From NCBI GenBank assembly GCA_022361195.1, contig JAKSBJ010000223.1:62001-126000 (forward strand): a stretch of 64,000 nt of DNA, read 5' to 3'. Every line of letters begins with the position of its first letter. Within the stretch, counting starts at the first letter, position 1. Positions 44,457-53,530 of the stretch are shown here, one piece after another. The position numbers and the translations under genes were made by a program. Source of the DNA: Flavobacteriales bacterium (GTDB lineage: Bacteria; Bacteroidota; Bacteroidia; Flavobacteriales_D; Crocinitomicaceae). The notes below the pieces were generated by a model. The model was not told the DNA's origin, made no database searches, and saw only the letters and a program-made list of their open reading frames with translations.

Positions 44457-44488
44457 CAAATATACCTATTTATTCAAAAACTTCAAAA
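44457..44488 (-). promoter_or_regulatory. Promoter of rimP-nusA-infB
   Basis: On the minus strand TTTTG (44484-44488), a 19-base spacer and TATATTTG (44457-44464) match the Bacteroidota consensus with the ideal spacing. The predicted start near 44451 gives a leader of about 58 bases that contains the hairpin at 44408-44427. Confidence 0.68.
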
Positions 44489-44502
44489 TCCTGACCGCAA
44501 AA

Positions 44503-45249
44503 TTAGTCCTGATGAATGGTATAAAGCATTATTTTGCTCGGAGAAGCATCATTTTCGAGACTCATAATTTGAATGTTGAGAAAATAATCTCCGTCTAGAA
44601 TTTCATTGGGCACATAAATAAGTTCGGTAATTGTTTTGTCCAATTGCGGATTATTGGGGTAATCCCAAAAAATATGATGACAGGCTACCTTACCACCATC
44701 CGACTCTCGATCCACCGAAGGCAAGTCGATCAACAAATGTTTTACTCCTAAATCATTGATAAATTCCATAGCCTCCTCTGTAAAATAAGGTGGATTACTT
44801 GCCGAATAATCCCTTGTTCGTTTTACATCACCATTGGGTAAAGTTCGAATAAGGAGTGCGGTATTTTCACCCAAATCAGTCAATTGAGCTTCTATCATGG
44901 ACCGATCCATGATTAAATCCTCCTGAAAAGCCTTTGGTTCAATCGAAATCAATTTTGCTTTAAAATGGAATTCCTTTAAACAGCCATTGATGGTATATAT
45001 CTCCTTTGAAATATGTCCCACACACTCGGTATGCGTTCCGTTACCATGCGGATTTAAGGTAATATTTTTGAAGTTTACAGCTCCCCCCTGATTAACATCT
45101 CCAATAAAACCATCTCCAACAACAGGTTCTATTAAAACATCATTACAATACCAAGCCCTAGCATTTTCACTCCCATTTTTAACCGGCAGCGAAACATCCA
45201 TTCCCTGATCTGTTAATACATAACTGTTTTCGTCCAATCGTAACTTCAT
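44503..45249 (-). CDS. Cyclase family protein (kynurenine formamidase-like)
   Basis: Metal-dependent hydrolase-like protein of 248 residues in the cyclase/kynurenine formamidase family. The metal motif usually written HxGTHxDxxxH appears as HGNGTHTECVGHI, with Glu in place of Asp. Other family marks are VNFKNITLNPH and HLLIDLPSVDRESDGGKVACHHIFW. The substrate is not known; neighbours give no tryptophan-degradation context, so kynurenine formamidase activity should not be assumed. TATCTTTG at 45255-45262 lies only 5 bases before the ATG, so the transcript may be nearly leaderless if that box is used. Confidence 0.85.
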   Translation of the reverse strand: MKLRLDENSYVLTDQGMDVSLPVKNGSENARAWYCNDVLIEPVVGDGFIGDVNQGGAVNFKNITLNPHGNGTHTECVGHISKEIYTINGCLKEFHFKAKLISIEPKAFQEDLIMDRSMIEAQLTDLGENTALLIRTLPNGDVKRTRDYSASNPPYFTEEAMEFINDLGVKHLLIDLPSVDRESDGGKVACHHIFWDYPNNPQLDKTITELIYVPNEILDGDYFLNIQIMSLENDASPSKIMLYTIHQD

Positions 45250-45347
45250 TCCTTCAAAGATAATTTTAATTCTATGTTTACTTACTCTTTCCCAATGGCA
45301 AAATTTTCTGCTCTTATTTCAATATCTTTAAGGCCGCAGAAGCGAAT

Positions 45348-45764
45348 ATGGCAAAGCACAAATTGATCATAGAAGAAGAGTATGAGTTTGAATTGATTGG
45401 AATTTGTTCCAATTATTCGGACTACCGATTATGTTGGGGAATTAACAAAGCCTTAAACATTCAATTGAGTAAGGGGAATGATTATGAAGTAACTTTGAAG
45501 AAAGAGGGGGAGAATAAATATTCATTTTATGAATATTACGACGAGGACGAACATATTGAATATTATCTCATTAAAAATCTGTCAAACACATATAAGCGTT
45601 TGATTCCTGAAAAGGACCAAATTGATTACTTTATCATTATTAAAAACAACTATGTAAGAGATGTTAATGATATGGTAACACGGTTGAAGGGAATCGAGAG
45701 TATCTTGACGGCGTTTATTTTTGATGTAGAAGAATTAAAATCAAAATCGAATTTAGAATTTTGA
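45348..45764 (+). CDS. IPExxxVDY family protein
   Basis: Small cytoplasmic protein of 138 residues, of a Bacteroidota-restricted family named for its motif, here LIPEKDQIDYFIII (IPE-x3-IDY). The function is unknown. The rest is charged and Tyr-rich (YSFYEYYDEDEHIEYYLIKN). It precedes pyruvate kinase by 19 bases on the same strand, an arrangement that suggests co-expression and perhaps a link with glycolytic control (inference). Confidence 0.87.
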   Translation: MAKHKLIIEEEYEFELIGICSNYSDYRLCWGINKALNIQLSKGNDYEVTLKKEGENKYSFYEYYDEDEHIEYYLIKNLSNTYKRLIPEKDQIDYFIIIKNNYVRDVNDMVTRLKGIESILTAFIFDVEELKSKSNLEF

Positions 45765-45783
45765 TTGAACGAAAGGAATTAAA

Positions 45784-47199
45784 ATGAAGAAGACTAAAAT
45801 AGTTGCAACCATAGGACCGGCAAGTGCCAATTACGAGACATTAAAATCCATGATAATTGAAGGTGTTAATGTTTGTCGCCTTAACTTTTCACATGGAAGC
45901 CATGACGACCATTTAGAAAGTATAAGAATTATACGTGAAATCAATAGGGAATTAGGATACCACATTGCGATTTTAGCAGACTTGCAAGGACCAAAAATCA
46001 GAATTGGTGAAGTTGAAAACAATGGTGTAGAGTTGGTGGATGGAGCAGAAATTATCATTACTACTAATGAATGTATTGGGACTGCCCAAAAGGTTTATTT
46101 AAACTATTTGGAGTTTCCCAAAGATGTTGCCGTTGATGATCAAGTATTAATGGATGATGGTAAATTACGTTTACAAGTAAAATCTACCAACCAAAAAGAC
46201 GAGGTAGTTTGTACAGTTGTTAATGGAGGGACTCTCAGTTCTAAAAAAGGGGTAAACCTTCCAAACACCAAAATATCATTACCATCCTTAACTAAAAAGG
46301 ATCGTTTAGATTTAGATTTTGCTTTAGCGCAAGATGTAGATTGGATTGGGTTATCTTTTGTACGGTCAAGTCAGGATATTTTGGAATTAAAGGAATTGAT
46401 TAGTACTAAAAACAATCATGCTAAAATCATTGCTAAAATTGAAAAACCTGAGGCAATTGATGATATTGATGCTATTATCAAAATAACTGATGGTTTAATG
46501 GTTGCCCGTGGCGATTTAGGGGTCGAGGTACCAATGCAAAAAGTACCAAATCTTCAGAAAATGATGCTGAAGAAATGTCGAAAATATGCTAAACCAACTA
46601 TTGTCGCTACGCAGATGATGGAAAGCATGATTTCTAACTTTACTCCAACACGTGCCGAGGTGAATGATGTTGCCAATGCAGTTTTGGATGGTTCAGATGC
46701 CGTAATGCTTTCGGGAGAGACCTCAGTGGGGAAATATCCGATAGAGGTTATTAAAACCATGACCAAGATTGTAAAGGAGGTTGAAAAGAACGACGAAATT
46801 TATCATAAAGAAGAATTGCCTGAGCAAAATCAAGATCGATTCATCACGGATTCGATTTGTTTCAATGCTACCCGACTGGCAAAGCGAGTAGATGCTACGG
46901 GAATTATCACCATGACTTTCTCGGGATACACCGCTTATAAAATCTCTTCTCAACGACCAAAATCGGACACTTTTGTGTTTACCGAAAACCGTAAAATTTT
47001 AAGTCAGTTAAATTTGGTTTGGGGAGTTCAGGGATACTTTTATGACAAAATGGAAAGTACTGATCAAACCATCCTCGATTCACAGAACATATTACAGGAT
47101 TTAGGACTTATCAGTCCAGGAGAACTTGTAATAAATATTGCTTCCGTACCAATTGGAGAAAAAGGGAAATCAAATATGATTAAATTATCATATGTCTAA
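45784..47199 (+). CDS. pyk: Pyruvate kinase
   Basis: Last step of glycolysis: phosphoenolpyruvate plus ADP to pyruvate plus ATP. The N terminus KKTKIVATIGPAS, the loop VCRLNFSHGSHDDH, ADLQGPKIRIG, the active-site region WIGLSFVRS, IAKIEKPEA, and VARGDLGVEVPMQKV with ATQMMESM and DVANAVLDGSDAVMLSGETSVGKYP are all present. The length (471) is normal. Bases 47192-47199 overlap the next gene, so pyk and the membrane protein are probably translationally coupled. Confidence 0.98.
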   Translation: MKKTKIVATIGPASANYETLKSMIIEGVNVCRLNFSHGSHDDHLESIRIIREINRELGYHIAILADLQGPKIRIGEVENNGVELVDGAEIIITTNECIGTAQKVYLNYLEFPKDVAVDDQVLMDDGKLRLQVKSTNQKDEVVCTVVNGGTLSSKKGVNLPNTKISLPSLTKKDRLDLDFALAQDVDWIGLSFVRSSQDILELKELISTKNNHAKIIAKIEKPEAIDDIDAIIKITDGLMVARGDLGVEVPMQKVPNLQKMMLKKCRKYAKPTIVATQMMESMISNFTPTRAEVNDVANAVLDGSDAVMLSGETSVGKYPIEVIKTMTKIVKEVEKNDEIYHKEELPEQNQDRFITDSICFNATRLAKRVDATGIITMTFSGYTAYKISSQRPKSDTFVFTENRKILSQLNLVWGVQGYFYDKMESTDQTILDSQNILQDLGLISPGELVINIASVPIGEKGKSNMIKLSYV

Positions 47200-48022
47200 T
47201 TCCTTTGGGCAGCAATATCGTTCGCAGCTTTTAAAGGGAATTTTCTCTGCTTTTCGGTTTTATAATAGTTTTAACAAAGGCAACGTATCAACGGTTTTTC
47301 TTTTTATTTTAATCACTTGCACTGTCTCCTTATGTGTAGGGTTTATTTGGATAATAACTATTGGAAAGTTCTTCGCCGAAACTAATTATGGTCTATTTAA
47401 TTCTTCTGATCCCGTTTATGTTATTTTTGAAACGATAGAGATAACAGGAAGTATCGAGCTCATTTGGTTAGGCTTATTTGCTCGAATCGCACGGCAATTT
47501 GATTTTTCAAAGAAGATTCCTTTTTCTGAAATATGGAACAGCATTGAGTTTCACATAATAGGTTATTATTTGTTAGCTCACCTCTTCGTTCTTATTCTTG
47601 TTTTACTGCCATCAGAGCCGTATTTCCTCTTTTATTATGACGACTTTATCGTAGGTTGGTCGCCTATTTTCTTTGCTTGTTACCTATACTATCAACATGG
47701 TAGTATCCAAAAATTCATTTACGGTAAAGGCTTAGATTGGCCAAAAATCTTGGCTGGATTTACCCTAGTTGGCTGCTTCATAATTATTGTAGAGCGATTT
47801 ATCTCTGGTATTGAAACATTCAGTGGTCATTTCTTTGGAATCTCCATTGGTAATCAAGCCGTAATCATGATTCTCATTGGAGTCATCAATTTATTCGTTT
47901 GGGCGTTAGTTTATCCTTTTTTAAGCCAATTATTAGGAATCAACCCTACTATCACAGCTGTTGTTAAATCATCATCCGATTCAAATAAAGGTGGAGATTT
48001 ACTGGACGACGAGATTATTTAA
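47192..48022 (+). CDS. Uncharacterised multi-spanning membrane protein
   Basis: Protein of 276 residues that I do not recognise. It has about six hydrophobic segments: about 37-60 (FLFILITCTVSLCVGFIWII), 75-100, 125-145 (YYLLAHLFVLILVLL), 150-170, 185-205 (ILAGFTLVGCFIIIVERFI) and 225-250 (AVIMILIGVINLFVWALVY). The C terminus is soluble and acidic (SSSDSNKGGDLLDDEII). There is no signal peptide or known motif. It overlaps pyk by 8 bases, and its TAA shares bases with the stop of the convergent gene. Confidence 0.75.
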   Translation: MSNSFGQQYRSQLLKGIFSAFRFYNSFNKGNVSTVFLFILITCTVSLCVGFIWIITIGKFFAETNYGLFNSSDPVYVIFETIEITGSIELIWLGLFARIARQFDFSKKIPFSEIWNSIEFHIIGYYLLAHLFVLILVLLPSEPYFLFYYDDFIVGWSPIFFACYLYYQHGSIQKFIYGKGLDWPKILAGFTLVGCFIIIVERFISGIETFSGHFFGISIGNQAVIMILIGVINLFVWALVYPFLSQLLGINPTITAVVKSSSDSNKGGDLLDDEII

Positions 48023-50577
48023 AGATTTCCTCCTAAGACACAAACGAGCTTGTGCTTTTCACGATTGTTATTTGCATCTAACACTGATACCAAAATAACA
48101 TAAGTACCTATTGAAGCTTTTGTTCCTTCATCGTTAATTCCATCCCAACTTACTAAAGCCTCCGTTCCTACAAAGAAATTGTCTTTTAATTGGCGTATTA
48201 ATCGCCCTTGATTATCAAAAACGTCAATATCCACCACATTATCTTCTCCAGCCAATTCCAATGAAATAGTGACTACGTCATTATAACCGTCATTATCTGG
48301 TGAAAATAGCTGTGGGTCGACAGTAATAGTACCGGATGGTGCAACATTCATGAATTGGGAGTTTTCATAACCCGGCGTTCCCCATTCAACTGCCTCTGAA
48401 GCAGTATGCCAATTGTCCGGATTATTCATTCCTCCATCAAAAGAAATTCGTTCTAAAGACTTTCCATCCTCATCTGATAAAAGATCAAAATGGTAATCTT
48501 CGTCATAATGGAAATAATCAATCATGATAGAATCCTTACTAATGAGATATACCGTTCCTGAGTCGTTTGGATAAGTAGGCAAATCATCTACCTGCAAAAA
48601 AGAACCAAGACCGTACACCATAAAGTCGTTGATGATGTCCAGCGTATCTTCTGTCAATAAAACGTATTCTCCAGGCAAAATTAATCGCTGTTCATCTGTT
48701 AATGATTTCCAATTTGAGATAGTATCGTCATCCCAATTCGCAATCCAAAGCTCCTCCAAATTCAAAATTTTATCAGAATGATTATACAACTCAACATAAT
48801 CCGAACCACCAGTCAAAGGATTAAACATCACTTCATTTAAAATGATGTCCTCTGCCTCAATAGAATCTGGTAAACCAACTTTGATAACCTGATTAATTGG
48901 ATTTCCCCAGCAGTCTGCAGCCAGCGATAAGGTTAAATCGTAGAGCACTCCTATTTCCAAGCTCAATGGATTCACCTCTAAGGTTGTTAAATTGGTATAG
49001 TTCCAACTCAATGATGTAATGGATGGATTTAATGTCACATTTGCGCTCACTGTTGTATCCATTTGCTCGTTGAACTCAATAAAGATCTGTTCAGCATCCA
49101 CTATCGTAAAAGAACTGACCAATGGCGCATCTGTATCATCCACATCGGTCCAAACCGAATTTTGAAGACCAGGTGTACCTCCCAGTGAATTTACAGAAGC
49201 CCTCCAGTTTGAGATATCATTACAAGGTGCATCCAAATGTTCTCGTTCTATTGACCATCCTCCATCATCCTTTTCAGGATCGTTATACCAATCAGAAGTG
49301 TATTGGATAGAATCGATCGTTTCACCTCCTGGAGCTTTAATGACAATATCATCTCCTCCATTAGTTAAAGCCGGAATACCATCACCTTCCAGAAAATTAG
49401 AAATTCCGAAAAGTGCCCCATCTCCCGCTTCGCAGATTAGTACATAAGCACCTGGCATTAGTACATACTCCCCCAGAGTTTCAGTTGTTGATCCGTCCGT
49501 AATTTGCCAACCGTTTAAATCAAAATATTTTGCCGATCGGTTATGAATTTCAACATATTCCACCTCTGGTAATCCAACAACCGGATTTGGATCAGCCATA
49601 AATTCAGTGATCACAACATCATTTGGTGCAGGTGTTTCTGAAACAAAATAGAAAAATGGAAGATCGGTTGGAGAGACAATTGGATTTCCACTTAAATCTT
49701 CTACATCCGAAATACTCAGTACATAATCCGTTGCGTTTGAGAAAACCGACCCAAATGTCAAATGGACCAATGAAGGGTCTGATCCGTCCAATTCTGCTAA
49801 AGATGGGTTTCCTATTCCACCATCTACCGAATAGTTCGTTACATTTTCAGCTGTTGTTGGGTCAAGCGGTTCGCTGAAGGTAATATCTAATGCTGAAGGT
49901 GAAATGATTGTTAAATCTGTTACCTCTGGAATTGAAGCATCCACAAAAGGATCTCCCAACTCATCAAACCAAAACAATTCCGATCGGCTTGAAGTATACT
50001 TACAAAATACCCCAAAATGAGTGGTTGTTGAATAAGTAGCATCAGTAGTTGTTCCTTCCGAAACAAAAGCAAATCCACCTGTAGAATCTCTAAAAAGCTC
50101 CCAATTACCAGCCGCATCTCTTGTTACACGCACTCTACAGTTTACCGGATCAGAATCTACGACGTCATCCACACCATCAATAATCTCCGTTACCGAAGTT
50201 CCATCTTGGCGGTATAAGCTCACTTCATCAGCTGTATTACCCACCATGACATAATAACCATTTAAACTTCCTTTTAAATCCGCATTATTAGACATTAAAT
50301 ACACTCGAGTGTAATTGGAAGAAGAAGGGTTAAAATCCATTTCCACATAAAAATCCCATGTAGTAACTACATTGGTTGTGGGAACTGACAAATAAGAAGT
50401 ATCAGCAACAGCTGGCGCTAAAAGGTGCAATCGATTTGATGCATCAATCTCAAAATTAGCATCATCTCCCGCCCAAACGGGTGCAGTTGTAAAATCTCCA
50501 TCCGAAAAATCATCTGAAAACTGAGCCTGGGTTACATACGTAACAAATAAAAATACCGCTGTTAAATAAATTCGCAT
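48019..50577 (-). CDS. Lamin-tail domain surface protein with gliding-motility-type C-terminal domain
   Basis: Secreted protein of 852 residues. A signal peptide (MRIYLTAVFLFVTYVTQAQ) is followed by an LamG/concanavalin-like region (about 20-210), an SbsA-like Ig domain (about 215-305), a lamin-tail domain (VVITEFMADPNPV ... VEYVEIHNRS, about 312-440), a second SbsA-like Ig (about 485-570) and a second lamin-tail domain (EDIILNEVMFNP ... DYVELYNHS, about 573-715). The C terminus (about 755-852) has VDPQLFSPDNDGYNDVVTIS and a FlgD-like Ig pattern, as found in T9SS-exported proteins. Lamin-tail domains in bacteria are linked to DNA-related or surface proteins, but a nuclease domain is absent here. 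Confidence 0.85.
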   Translation of the reverse strand: MRIYLTAVFLFVTYVTQAQFSDDFSDGDFTTAPVWAGDDANFEIDASNRLHLLAPAVADTSYLSVPTTNVVTTWDFYVEMDFNPSSSNYTRVYLMSNNADLKGSLNGYYVMVGNTADEVSLYRQDGTSVTEIIDGVDDVVDSDPVNCRVRVTRDAAGNWELFRDSTGGFAFVSEGTTTDATYSTTTHFGVFCKYTSSRSELFWFDELGDPFVDASIPEVTDLTIISPSALDITFSEPLDPTTAENVTNYSVDGGIGNPSLAELDGSDPSLVHLTFGSVFSNATDYVLSISDVEDLSGNPIVSPTDLPFFYFVSETPAPNDVVITEFMADPNPVVGLPEVEYVEIHNRSAKYFDLNGWQITDGSTTETLGEYVLMPGAYVLICEAGDGALFGISNFLEGDGIPALTNGGDDIVIKAPGGETIDSIQYTSDWYNDPEKDDGGWSIEREHLDAPCNDISNWRASVNSLGGTPGLQNSVWTDVDDTDAPLVSSFTIVDAEQIFIEFNEQMDTTVSANVTLNPSITSLSWNYTNLTTLEVNPLSLEIGVLYDLTLSLAADCWGNPINQVIKVGLPDSIEAEDIILNEVMFNPLTGGSDYVELYNHSDKILNLEELWIANWDDDTISNWKSLTDEQRLILPGEYVLLTEDTLDIINDFMVYGLGSFLQVDDLPTYPNDSGTVYLISKDSIMIDYFHYDEDYHFDLLSDEDGKSLERISFDGGMNNPDNWHTASEAVEWGTPGYENSQFMNVAPSGTITVDPQLFSPDNDGYNDVVTISLELAGEDNVVDIDVFDNQGRLIRQLKDNFFVGTEALVSWDGINDEGTKASIGTYVILVSVLDANNNREKHKLVCVLGGNL

Positions 50578-50598
50578 TATACTCTCTTATACGACTGT

Positions 50599-50630
50599 TA
50601 AATATAGTACTTTTGAGGCATCAAAAACAA
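50599..50630 (-). promoter_or_regulatory. Promoter of the lamin-tail gene
   Basis: On the minus strand TTG (50628-50630), a 21-base spacer and TATATTTA (50599-50606), one base off consensus. It overlaps the plus-strand box of asd at 50608-50615. Confidence 0.4.
50608..50615 (+). promoter_or_regulatory. -7 box of asd
   Basis: TACTTTTG matches TAnnTTTG and lies 21 bases before the asd ATG. The upstream element is not clear. Confidence 0.42.
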
Positions 50631-50635
50631 GTAAG

Positions 50636-51628
50636 ATGAAAGTTGCAGTAGTAGGTGCTACCGGTATGGTAGGGGGAGTTATTCTGGAAGTATTAAAAGA
50701 ATTCCAGTTTCCGTTTGATGAATTGATGTTAGTTGCCTCAGAAAGATCAGTAGGAAAACAGATTGAATATGATGGGACAAACTATAGCGTAATAGGCTTA
50801 GAGCAAGCCGTTTCAGAAAAACCAGATATTGCAATTTTCTCAGCCGGTGGAAGCACATCTTTAGAATGGGCTCCAAAATTTGCCGAAGTTGGTTGCACGG
50901 TAATTGATAACTCAAGTGCCTGGAGAATGAGTCCAGATCACAAGTTAATCGTACCAGAAATTAACGCAAATTTAATCGAGGACACTGATAAGATTATTGC
51001 CAACCCTAACTGTTCAACCATTCAAATGGTATTGGCATTGGCTCCTTTACACAAAAAATATGGTGTAAAACGAGTGGTTGTTTCTACTTACCAATCCATT
51101 TCAGGAACAGGTGTAAAAGCTGTTGAGCAGATGGAGAATGAACGAAATGGTGAAAAAGGTGAAATGGCTTATCCTTACCCTATTGATGGGAATTGCTTAC
51201 CTCACTGTGATGTTTTCTTAGACAATGGTTATACCAAAGAAGAGATGAAATTGACCAATGAAACTAAGAAGATCTTAGATCCTGCTATTGATGTTACAGC
51301 AACCGCAGTTCGAGTTCCTGTTTCAGGAGGGCATTCAGAGGCCGTTAACATTGAGTTTGAGAACGACTTTGACCTTTCTGATGTACGACGTCTGTTAAGT
51401 GAAACAGAAGGAATCACAGTCCAAGATAATACCGACACTAACACTTATCCTATGCCATTGTACGCAAAAGGAAAAAACGATGTTTTTGTGGGTCGTATTC
51501 GACGTGATGAAAGTAGAGCCAATACCTTAAACATGTGGATTGTTGCTGATAACCTTCGTAAAGGAGCTGCAACTAATGCGGTGCAAATTGCTAACTACTT
51601 GCTTCAACAAAAGCTAGTGACAGTCTAA
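50636..51628 (+). CDS. asd: Aspartate-semialdehyde dehydrogenase
   Basis: Reduces aspartyl phosphate to aspartate semialdehyde for lysine/diaminopimelate, threonine and methionine synthesis. The NADP fold starts at VAVVGATGMVGG (3-14). The catalytic Cys is C126 in NPNCSTIQM, with STYQSISGTGVKA and VPVSGGHSEAVNIEF (catalytic His). The length (330) is normal. It is a single gene, divergent from the lamin-tail gene and convergent with the binding lipoprotein; I see no clear terminator in the 53-base gap. Confidence 0.97.
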   Translation: MKVAVVGATGMVGGVILEVLKEFQFPFDELMLVASERSVGKQIEYDGTNYSVIGLEQAVSEKPDIAIFSAGGSTSLEWAPKFAEVGCTVIDNSSAWRMSPDHKLIVPEINANLIEDTDKIIANPNCSTIQMVLALAPLHKKYGVKRVVVSTYQSISGTGVKAVEQMENERNGEKGEMAYPYPIDGNCLPHCDVFLDNGYTKEEMKLTNETKKILDPAIDVTATAVRVPVSGGHSEAVNIEFENDFDLSDVRRLLSETEGITVQDNTDTNTYPMPLYAKGKNDVFVGRIRRDESRANTLNMWIVADNLRKGAATNAVQIANYLLQQKLVTV

Positions 51629-51681
51629 GAGCAATTTAACTCAAGGAATTTTAGTGATTGAAAGAAGGGGAAAGTAAATTC

Positions 51682-53469
51682 TTATTCTACTTCCTCTTCA
51701 CCTTCAGGAACGAGGTTATCGTATACTCTAACCTTTGATTTCTTCTTCTCAACAAAGTAAACGATAGACAAATCTCTATGCTCCATTTGGTTGATATCGA
51801 AGTTCTTTAATTCAGGGTTAATGAGTCGAATTCCGGTATTGAAGAAAAGTGGCATAATCACAGCATCATCAATCAACATTTGATCGCACTGAGCATATAA
51901 CTTCATTCGTTTTTCTTCATCAATTTCCTTCATTGCCTGATCGTACACTTCATCAAACTCTGGATTGTTGTAACGGAAGTAGTTAATCGATGTCTCTTTT
52001 CCTTCAATGATATTTTTACCTCTAAACATATAAAGGAAGTTATCCGGGCTTGGGTAATCAGCAATCCAACCAAAACGCCAGAAATCCAACTCAGCTCTTT
52101 CTGCCTTTGGATGCAATTCGTTCATTGGCATAGTTGTCATGCTAATGTTGATTCCTAAGTTCTCATTTAACATAGAAGTTAAAGCGTCTCCAATCTTTTT
52201 ATTGATACCACCAGAAGGGTTATAGTTCAAGGTTACCTCAGGAAATCCTTTTCCTCCAGGATATCCGGCTTCAGCCATTAATTTTTGAGCCTTTTTAAGA
52301 TCGTATTCAAATCCTTTTACCTCTTCGGTTGGGTAACCTGCCATTGGAGGCACAAAGCCGTTGTAAGCAACACTTCCTTCTCCTTCTAATACATAATCAA
52401 CTAATGAGTCTCTGTCAATAGCGTAGTTGAAAGCCTGACGAACTTTTTTATTGCTGAAAACTTCAGATGTTTGAAGGAATCCGTAGTACTGAACATTTAA
52501 ACTGTTAATGGATTGAACATCAAACTCTCTGTTTTTCCCTTCTTTTGCCTCTTCCAATGTTCCCATGATATTTGGAATTTCCTCAACTGGAATTCCCCAC
52601 AATAAATCCAAATCTCCATTTTGGAAAGCAGTCATTTCTTCACGCTTGTCTTTAATGAAAGAGAATGTTACTTCGCTTAAGAATGGTAATTTATTTCCAA
52701 ACTCATCCGTTGCCCAATAAACACTATTCTTTGCAAATCGTGCCGATTGACCATTCTTCATTTCTTTTACGATAAATGGTCCTGTTCCAACAATGTGATC
52801 AGCCATACCATCGTATCCGTATTTTTCAATAGCCTCTTTAGGGTAAACAACCGCTGCCAACACTGATAATGCTGATGGGAAATCAGAATAAGGATCAACC
52901 AAAGTCAATTCCAAAGTATGTTTATCAACAACTTTAATTCCTTTTACCGACTGCGCTTCTTTGTTGTAATACTCATGTCCTCCAACTAAACGCTCAACCA
53001 ATAAAGTTGGCCACTTGTTTGCTTCATGATCTGAACATAAATATTCAAAACAGTATTTAAAATCATCCGCCGTTACCTCACGTCCTTTCCCATCCGAAAA
53101 ACATTCATCATCGTGGAACATTACACCTTTTCTCAAGTGAAAGGTATAAGTAGTTTTAGACTTATCGATATCGAAGCTTTCGGCCAAACAAGGTTCAGCT
53201 TCAAGTGTTTTTTGATTTAGTTTGAATAATCCTTCGTAACCTAAGGAAGCGATGTGGGTTGAATAAACATCATTAATTGAAACCGGAAAAAGTGAGGTAT
53301 AATCTTCGATAGAATTCAGTTTCAACACTCCTCCATTGTACTTCCCACCTTCAACCTTCGTTAAAGCATTTGGGTCACCAGCCTCTTCCACGCCTTCTGA
53401 ACTACCTCCACAGCTAAGCAAGATTGTACTGAATAACAAACTTAGAGTGAAAATTTTAAATACTCGCAT
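51682..53469 (-). CDS. ABC transporter substrate-binding lipoprotein, family 5 (oligopeptide type)
   Basis: Lipoprotein of 595 residues (lipobox TILLSC, C20) with the family 5 solute-binding fold: VNDVYSTHIASLGYEGLFKL, ESFDIDKSKTTYTFHLRKGVMFHDD, the conserved ADDFKYCFEYL and VKEMKNGQSARFAKN, and late in the protein DFWRFGWIADYPSPDNFLYMFRG. Relatives bind peptides, nickel or other ligands for Dpp/Opp-type importers; no permease or ATPase gene is next to it, so it works with a transporter encoded elsewhere or alone. A TATATTTG box on the minus strand at 53488-53495 lies 18 bases before the ATG. Confidence 0.9.
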   Translation of the reverse strand: MRVFKIFTLSLLFSTILLSCGGSSEGVEEAGDPNALTKVEGGKYNGGVLKLNSIEDYTSLFPVSINDVYSTHIASLGYEGLFKLNQKTLEAEPCLAESFDIDKSKTTYTFHLRKGVMFHDDECFSDGKGREVTADDFKYCFEYLCSDHEANKWPTLLVERLVGGHEYYNKEAQSVKGIKVVDKHTLELTLVDPYSDFPSALSVLAAVVYPKEAIEKYGYDGMADHIVGTGPFIVKEMKNGQSARFAKNSVYWATDEFGNKLPFLSEVTFSFIKDKREEMTAFQNGDLDLLWGIPVEEIPNIMGTLEEAKEGKNREFDVQSINSLNVQYYGFLQTSEVFSNKKVRQAFNYAIDRDSLVDYVLEGEGSVAYNGFVPPMAGYPTEEVKGFEYDLKKAQKLMAEAGYPGGKGFPEVTLNYNPSGGINKKIGDALTSMLNENLGINISMTTMPMNELHPKAERAELDFWRFGWIADYPSPDNFLYMFRGKNIIEGKETSINYFRYNNPEFDEVYDQAMKEIDEEKRMKLYAQCDQMLIDDAVIMPLFFNTGIRLINPELKNFDINQMEHRDLSIVYFVEKKKSKVRVYDNLVPEGEEEVE

Positions 53470-53487
53470 GACATGATATTAGATGGG

Positions 53488-53495
53488 CAAATATA
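53488..53495 (-). promoter_or_regulatory. -7 box of the substrate-binding lipoprotein gene
   Basis: TATATTTG on the minus strand matches TAnnTTTG exactly. A tandem direct repeat AGCCCATTT (53515-53523 and 53524-53532, plus strand) lies where a -33 element would be expected and overlaps the end of the upstream gene. Confidence 0.42.
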
Positions 53496-53530
53496 TAAAT
53501 TTCTGAGGTTTAGCAGCCCATTTAGCCCAT

